Assembly: GCA_032158295.1 (NCBI GenBank)
Contig: CM063246.1
Location: 9,177,608-9,241,607 of the forward strand
Length of the DNA: 64,000 nucleotides
Reading direction: 5' to 3'
Origin: Pycnopodia helianthoides
Taxonomy: Eukaryota > Echinodermata > Asteroidea > Forcipulatida > Asteriidae
The notes beneath the pieces are model-generated. The model ran no database searches, had not been told where the DNA came from, and saw only the letters and a list, made by a program, of their open reading frames with translations. Position 1 is the first letter of the stretch; each line of letters starts with the position of its first letter. Both the position numbers and the translations under genes were made by a program. Below are positions 59,401 through 64,000 of this stretch, one piece after another.

Positions 59401-60276
59401 GCCACCTAATGTCAGCTCAATATCTCAATAGTTTGCAGGCATGTTTCGATACTTCAACAAGTTCTCAACCTAAGCTCACATAGTCTCATAGTTTACAAAC
59501 AATCCCGCACAATCCTGAAGCGAACTGGTTAACCAAGGGCATGACCTTAACCCCAGGTCATGACCATGACCTTAATCTTAGGTTATTGCCGCCACCTAAT
59601 GTCAGCTCAATATCTCAATAGTTTGCAGGCATGTTTCGATACTTCAACAAGTTCTCAACCTAAGCTCACATAGTCTCATAGTTTACAAACAATCCCGCAC
59701 AATCCTGAAGCGAACTGGTTAACCAAGGGCATGACCTTAACCCCAGGTCATGACCATGACCTTAATCTTAGGTTATTGCCGCCACCTAATGTCAGCTCAA
59801 TATCTCAATAGTTTGCAGGCATGTTTCGATACCTCAACGAGTTCTCAACCTAAGCTCACATAGTCTCATAGTTTACAAACAATCCCACACAATCCCACAC
59901 AATCCTGAAGCGAACTGGTTAACCAAGGGCATGACCTTAACCCCAGGTCATGACCATGACCTTAATCTTAGGTTATTGCCGCCACCTAATGTCAGCTCAA
60001 TATCTCAATAGTTTGCAGGCATGTTTCGATACCTCAACGAGGTCTCAACATATGCTCACACACTCACATAATTTACAAATCCTGCAAGTGCTCAATTTAA
60101 CTTTCTTTGAAATGAGTCTACCACAGGATCTACAATATAACTATGATACATACCTGAATGTACTGAGGTGGGTTCTCATCGATCATAACAGCTGTAGAGT
60201 TTGTCTCGGTGTCCATATCTGCAATGTAACCAGCCAGGGTTGTGACCAAAGTAACAGCAGGTTCCGTCTGTGCCAT
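55970..60276 (-). CDS. SLC10A-like sodium/bile acid cotransporter, copy 2 (intact)
   Basis: Exons: 60154-60276, 58133-58231, 57607-57800, 57229-57433, 55970-56407; total 1059 bp, 352 residues, no lesion, all borders GT/AG. The protein has an extracellular-type N-terminus with one NST glycosylation site (N26; the NET site of copy 1 is changed to TET), several helices, CPGGVTSN (exon 3), ITMTTFSTIVAMGMMPLNLF, IYSRSWTNEGAVIPYSN and FETGAQN at residues 272-278. The E and Q in that motif bind Na+ in studied SLC10 structures. It should sit in the plasma membrane; the ligand cannot be read from sequence. The satellite in intron 1 carries AGGTCA-type half-sites. The closest studied relatives are the SLC10A1/SLC10A2 bile acid carriers, but orthology to either is not shown. 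Confidence 0.93.
56664..57038 (-). mobile_element. Kolobok-like MITE, family K, in SLC10A copy 2 intron 4
   Basis: TTAA at 56660-56663 and 57039-57042. Small deletions near the CGCTCAGTGAGCG palindrome. Copy 1 has none in the matching intron. Confidence 0.87.
57229..57433 (-). CDS. SLC10A copy 2, coding exon 4
   Basis: CTGACAG|TATCACC to AAA|GTAAGC, 205 bp, frame open throughout: GMMPLNLFIYSRSWTNEGAV to KYKKPAWCPIITK. Confidence 0.93.
57607..57800 (-). CDS. SLC10A copy 2, coding exon 3
   Basis: Base-for-base the same as 46006-46199, together with about 10 bp of intron on each side. Confidence 0.95.
58133..58231 (-). CDS. SLC10A copy 2, coding exon 2
   Basis: TTTACTAG|AAT to ATT|GTAAGT. NLKLANKVLITTLVILLMVA then MGCVVTPNDFKRI. 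It is the most diverged exon between the copies (about 75% by eye). Confidence 0.92.
58480..60075 (-). repeat. 190-bp satellite array, about seven units, SLC10A copy 2 intron 1
   Basis: Units start CGAACTGGTTAACCAAGG at 58939, 59139, 59331, 59521, 59711 and 59911, with an older unit from about 58738. Spacings are 190-200 bp; the 10-bp variation is one or two copies of AATCCCACAC. Units from 59331 and 59521 are identical, a sign of recent expansion. Confidence 0.95.
60154..60276 (-). CDS. SLC10A copy 2, coding exon 1
   Basis: CACCATGG start, MAQTEPAVTLVTTLAGYIAD, donor CAG|GTATGT; six differences from copy 1 in 123 bp. Confidence 0.93.
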
Positions 60277-60799
60277 GGTGCACTGTACTGTATCTGATTA
60301 GAAATTTAACAAACATAATGTCAGCATTTTGAACATGAATGGAACACTAAACCGAGTAAAACAAAGACATAGGAAAGTCTATTTGCCGACTGAAATTAAT
60401 TGCTTTAAAATCAACTAACATTTTTGTAGCTTGGGAATCTTTCAAAGAGAGAGACAAAGCAGAAGATGGGGGGATGAACTGAGAACAAAAAAAGGGCATT
60501 GCTTGGCAACAGACAGCTCAAGATAGAGTGAAGAGGCTTTCCTCCAGCACTGGAGTGAAATAGACTATAAAAAGGAAGTCAGAAACAGGTAGAAAAGCTG
60601 TGGAGTTTTGAAATGGTTGGTCACCTTGCTGGAAAATGTTACCAAAAGTTTATAAGGATTCATTAATATGAATATAAAAATGTGTCTATAGTTGGAAAGT
60701 TAAAAATCCTAAGGGGAACACAATGACAGCATAACAGTTAAATAATTGAAAGGAATCCTACAAATTGAAGAATACATGTATTTGACTCTCATACTTTAA

Positions 60800-61185
60800 A
60801 GGAACATTACAGAATTGGTAAGAAAAAAACTTATAAAGTATACTTTTTGATCACAGATTTACATAAAACTTACACGGTCTAATGATCATGAAAGTAGAAA
60901 ATATCCTTTGAAATATTTCTGTCTGAAATGCCATATTTGATGAGAAATTAATAAACTAATTTTCCGATTGGAGTTTATCGCTCAGTGAGCGTTTTATTCA
61001 TTTGTTGAATCTATATGATTTCATGCAAATGTGTAATCGGTTTTTCACTATTTTCTCGTGACCCAGATGGCCGATTGATCTCAAACTTCTACAGGTTTGT
61101 AAGTTTATGTATATGGTGGATTACATAAAGTGCTTACACTGCCAGCAACTGTTTTGTTAGCAAAAACCAGTTCTGTAATGTTCCT
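60800..61185 (+). mobile_element. Kolobok-like MITE, family K, in SLC10A copy 2 5' UTR intron
   Basis: TTAA at 60796-60799 and 61186-61189, AGG/CCT ends. Confidence 0.87.
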
Positions 61186-61549
61186 TTAAGGTTTGGAGAA
61201 AAGCATGCCGAAGACACAAACAGGACACTGTTTTTCCAATTTTAGCAGTTAATGATGTATACACAATATTTTATCAAATTTTTTCAAGAACACAGTGTGT
61301 TTAGCACATTATAGCCACTGATTTCTCAGGTATTGGTACTAGCTTGTTTGCATCTTGCAAACATTTGTACTAAGCAGTTTCAGTGGTTAGAAATTTGCAA
61401 TTTTCCTTTAGACTTTGCAAAGACCATTGCCACTGATAGTACATAAAACATTTGGCAAAGTTTTACTGTCTTTCAAAACAAATTTAAACGCTCGAGGAGA
61501 TTTTGAGAAAAACCTGAAATCAGGAAAAACCCTGAGAAATCACATGCCA

Positions 61550-61745
61550 GGGCCCAATTTCATGGAGCTGCTTAAGCAGAGAATATTGCTTAACAATTGT
61601 CTGCTGAGCAGAAATGAGCAGGATACCAGTCACAAATTGTACATGTGACACGGTAGTTTGGCTAGTAACCTTATTCTATTGGTAAGCATAATTTTGTTGT
61701 GCTTAGCTACTTTTTGTGCTTAAGCAGCTCTATGAAATTGGGCCC
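61550..61745. mobile_element. Family G MITE (GGGCCCAATTTCATGGAGCT)
   Basis: Ends GGGCCCAATTTCATGGAGCT and AGCTCTATGAAATTGGGCCC; inner GCTTAAGCAG, ACCAGTCACAAATTGTACAT and TAAGCATAATTTTGTTGTGC. Confidence 0.78.
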
Positions 61746-61772
61746 TTGTTAATTTCTTAGGATTCTCTCCAT

Positions 61773-61905
61773 CAGTGGAATAACAAGCAAAGGGGGGAGG
61801 TCTCTGCTTAGAACACTCGCCCACTCTTGTGCTTCAATACAACGCAAATTATGCCTGTTCCCCCGACCCCCCCCCCCCCCAAGAAAATGTCTAGTTACAC
61901 CACTA
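61773..61905. mobile_element. Short hAT-type MITE (CAGTGG ends)
   Basis: CAGTGGAATAAC left and GTTACACCACTA right; poly-C core like 43931-44123. Confidence 0.5.
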
Positions 61906-61959
61906 CTCTTCATATACAATAACATACACCTTATCCTTTGTAAAGCATTATCAGTTTAC

Positions 61960-62120
61960 TTGCTACACAAGTGGCGTATGAAGCCAGGGCTGCTGATCAG
62001 ACTGCAAGGCACATGGTCAACGAGTGCCCCATTAGAAAACTGGACGGTGGCATTGTTCGTCTGGCCAGCTGTGACCCAATTGCTACACAATGGCTGCTGG
62101 ACATGGACCTCGACATTTTG
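61960..62120 (+). mobile_element. Fragment of a non-LTR retrotransposon C-terminus
   Basis: Reads ADQTARHMVNECPIRKLDGG, IVRLASCDPIATQWLLDMDL. The H-x3-EC and W-L-x-D-L pattern is the C-terminal zinc-finger-like end seen in many Jockey/CR1-type reverse transcriptases. A fragment only. Confidence 0.6.
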
Positions 62121-62255
62121 ACATCTGATTTGTTGTTGCATACGAGAGAAGAAGTTTACTTGCAGTCACCACAGTCCAAATTAACTACCTCTGTGAATGA
62201 ACCTACCACTATGGTACAAAATAATCTAATCCCGAACGAAGATATTGACAAAATA

Positions 62256-62400
62256 GGGCTAGATAGCTCAGTTGGTAGAGCGCCGGTACGTTAATCCGGA
62301 GGTCGTTGGTTCAAATCCCGCTCTAGTAAATTTTTCTTTGTTCAACCCCGTACTATTGGAAATTTACCCAGTCAGTTTCCCTTGTGGTTTATTACTCGAC
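62256..62400 (+). repeat. tRNA-derived SINE, family A, copy
   Basis: Head GGGCTAGATAGCTCAGTTGG, B-box GGTTCAAATCCC; body as in 7386-7533. The anticodon arm (CCGGT-ACGTTAA-TCCGG) has a mismatch and lacks U33, so this is not a working tRNA gene. Confidence 0.82.
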
Positions 62401-62571
62401 ATTTAAATTAAAAAAGTCGCATCCCCTCAAGGTGATCCCGTGGCTGCTGCTTCCCAGGTTGTATTGTAAACTTGGGTGTGATCCCTGGCTACATGGCAGT
62501 TAACGGTTGTATGGCTTCTGACTGGCACCCCCGAACAAAGATATTGACAAAATAGGGAGACCGCCAATAAA

Positions 62572-62665
62572 GGGCTAGATAGCTCAGTTGGTAGAGCGCC
62601 GGTACGTTAATCCGGAGGTCGTTGGTTCAAATCCCACTCTAGTAAATTTTTCTTTGTTCAACCCC
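62572..62665 (+). repeat. tRNA-derived SINE, family A, second copy (3' truncated)
   Basis: Same head as 62256 and the same leader CCGAAC(A/G)AAGATATTGAC before it, 316 bp apart; body ends after CTTTGTTCAACCCC. Confidence 0.78.
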
Positions 62666-62698
62666 ATACCAACAACTTTTGAAAACCTCTTTACTTAC

Positions 62699-62785
62699 AT
62701 CTCAGAGAATCCAGCCGACTTCAGCAGAAAGTGATCGCTTTCTAGTTGATGCTCCTTGGTCCAATTGTAAAGTCAGACTGGTAAC
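62699..62785 (-). other. SLC10A copy 2, non-coding first exon
   Basis: CTGGATTCTCTGAGAT|GTAAGT as in copy 1; coding exon 1 follows after acceptor CTAATCAG|ATACAG at 60294. Confidence 0.6.
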
Positions 62786-63369
62786 TGGTAGTAGTTTCTA
62801 CACCTAATGTCTAACGAAATTGATGTAATTGTTTTTTATAGGAGGCCACCGTACATCAATATGCAAATGCATTTTCTTATTAAAAAAGATACATTATTTT
62901 TATGGAAAGCTCATTTAAGTCAGACAACTGCTGGTACCGATTGTTTTAATTAACTACTTATTATGCATACATGTAATCCCCTCATTTCCCCATATGGGAA
63001 ACGGGTTTAAATCTTTGGAAATACCTAAAGAACCATGTCTTAGAACAGCGGTGGGGGGGGGGGGTTGATTGAAAATACTTCAATCTCGGCCAGATGATGA
63101 TGCTGAACAACAATGTTTCGGTCCATTCTTTGTTACACATTTTTAGGCATTAGTAGCATATGCATCAGATTTTTATTGTCCACTTTTACTGTGTATTCAC
63201 GTTTATTTTAATCTGTTCTAATCGAAGTTTTGGCCAATAAAAAATATCCATTAACATATAATTAAATTGTGAGGCAGAGCCACAGTCCGCTGATTTCTGG
63301 TCTGGTCCACTTCTACTTCTGTGATGATTCTCATCAAAGCCTGCTCAGTATCTAGATGAGGCACAAGCA
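62786..63369. other. Upstream of SLC10A copy 2; promoter not identified
   Basis: AT-rich, poly-G run at 63053-63064. No core promoter element could be singled out. Confidence 0.4.
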
Positions 63370-63570
63370 CATTGGATACCAGACACCCTGGGGCCAACCC
63401 CTTCCCTTAGCGGTAGGTGTGACTGGGTTCTGTTACCTGCATGGATAGTTTTTAATACAACACACAGGACCTATGGCTTCACTCTCGTCCGAAGGATGAA
63501 GCAATAATGGTTACCAGTAAGTGTCTTGCTTAAGGACATAGGTGTCATGATCCGGACTCCAAACCACCAG
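63370..63570 (-). repeat. tRNA-Leu-derived SINE, head damaged
   Basis: CCTTAGCGGTAGGTGTGACT, ACAACACACAGGACCTATGG, AAGTGTCTTGCTTAAGGACA in the order of 5092-5516. Confidence 0.65.
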
Positions 63571-63599
63571 GGCCCAAGTTCAAAAGAGCTGCTTCAAGA

Positions 63600-63909
63600 T
63601 ATTGTACACTTTTGGTAACAGCACAAAATCAGTGTCCACATTTTGTGTGATTCAACATATGCATGAACAAACAAACCTGTGAAAGTTTGAGCTCAATTGG
63701 TCATCGAAGAGATCTTATGTGTTTTCTGTTTTTTCAAATTATCGCCGCGATAATTACTATTGTTTTACTCGTTTCTCAGAAACGATAGCATTTTAGGCAG
63801 AAATATTTTAAGGAACCCTTTCTACCATTACTTACTTTAAACCATGTAAGTTATGTGTGAATCTGTGAACATTGTGTTTTTTCGATCTTACCAATAGTGT
63901 ACAGGGCCT
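63600..63909 (+). mobile_element. Family P-like MITE, left end degraded
   Basis: TTGTACACTTTTGGTAACAG at the left, ACCAATAGTGTACAGGGCCT with TTAA at the right. It is inserted in or beside a family G copy whose words (GCACAAAAAGTAGCTA, TTTACCAGAATAAGG) follow to the window end. Confidence 0.65.
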
Positions 63910-64000
63910 TTAAAGCACAAAAAGTAGCTACGTACAACCAAAATATATGTTTACCAGAATAAGGTTAATAACAGCCAAAATACCTTGTGACGTCTACCGT

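Larger units (their letters stand above)
55575..62785 (-). repeat. SLC10A tandem duplication, unit 2
   Basis: See unit 1. Unit 2 introns are shorter, except for the satellite array and two family K MITEs that unit 1 lacks. Confidence 0.85.

Noticed and set aside
62256..62328. tRNA gene
   Set aside because: A and B boxes are fine, but the anticodon arm has a mismatch and no U33, and the same head with the same tail recurs at 62572 and 7386, so it is a SINE.

Overview
This is a 64 kb piece of an intron-rich animal nuclear genome, AT-leaning and packed with short non-autonomous transposons. The three protein families found (NSUN2, PLAC8, SLC10A) and the repeat mix (TTAA-flanked MITEs, hAT-type MITEs, tRNA-derived SINEs, CR1/L2-like LINE tails) suggest an invertebrate deuterostome, most likely an echinoderm. 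The species call is an inference from repeat style and cannot be proved from the sequence alone. No bacterial, viral or CRISPR content was seen.

Region 1 (about 1-12.3 kb, minus strand): the 5' half of an NSUN2-type tRNA/mRNA cytosine-5 methyltransferase. Seven coding exons were placed by splice sites, reading phase and family similarity (12061 down to 1706), with an eighth near 141-196. Exons 1-6 are clean. Exon 7 lacks one base and exon 8 is damaged at its 5' end, so the copy is either decaying or carries assembly errors. The introns hold SINEs, hAT MITEs and two long foldback elements.

Region 2 (12.3-32 kb): no recognised gene. It is a mosaic of MITEs, several nested or with an empty-site counterpart elsewhere in the window.

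Region 3 (32-37.3 kb, minus strand): a small PLAC8-domain (cysteine-rich) gene at 36513-36848, followed by about 4.4 kb that is strikingly free of the MITE families found on both sides, perhaps a long 3' UTR.

Region 4 (41-62.8 kb, minus strand): a tandem duplication of a five-coding-exon SLC10A (sodium/bile-acid-cotransporter-like) gene, each copy with a conserved non-coding first exon. Copy 2 (55970-60276) is intact (352 codons). Copy 1 (41703-48656) has a one-base insertion in exon 4 and a GC splice donor at intron 1. Exon 3 is identical in the two copies while exon 2 is only about 75% identical, which points to gene conversion. A roughly 190-bp satellite lies next to the first coding exon in both copies; it has about two units in copy 1 and seven in copy 2, and its units carry AGGTCA-type nuclear-receptor half-sites.

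The two SLC10A copies would make plasma-membrane sodium-coupled transporters. NSUN2 acts on RNA in the nucleus. Nothing suggests the three loci share a pathway.
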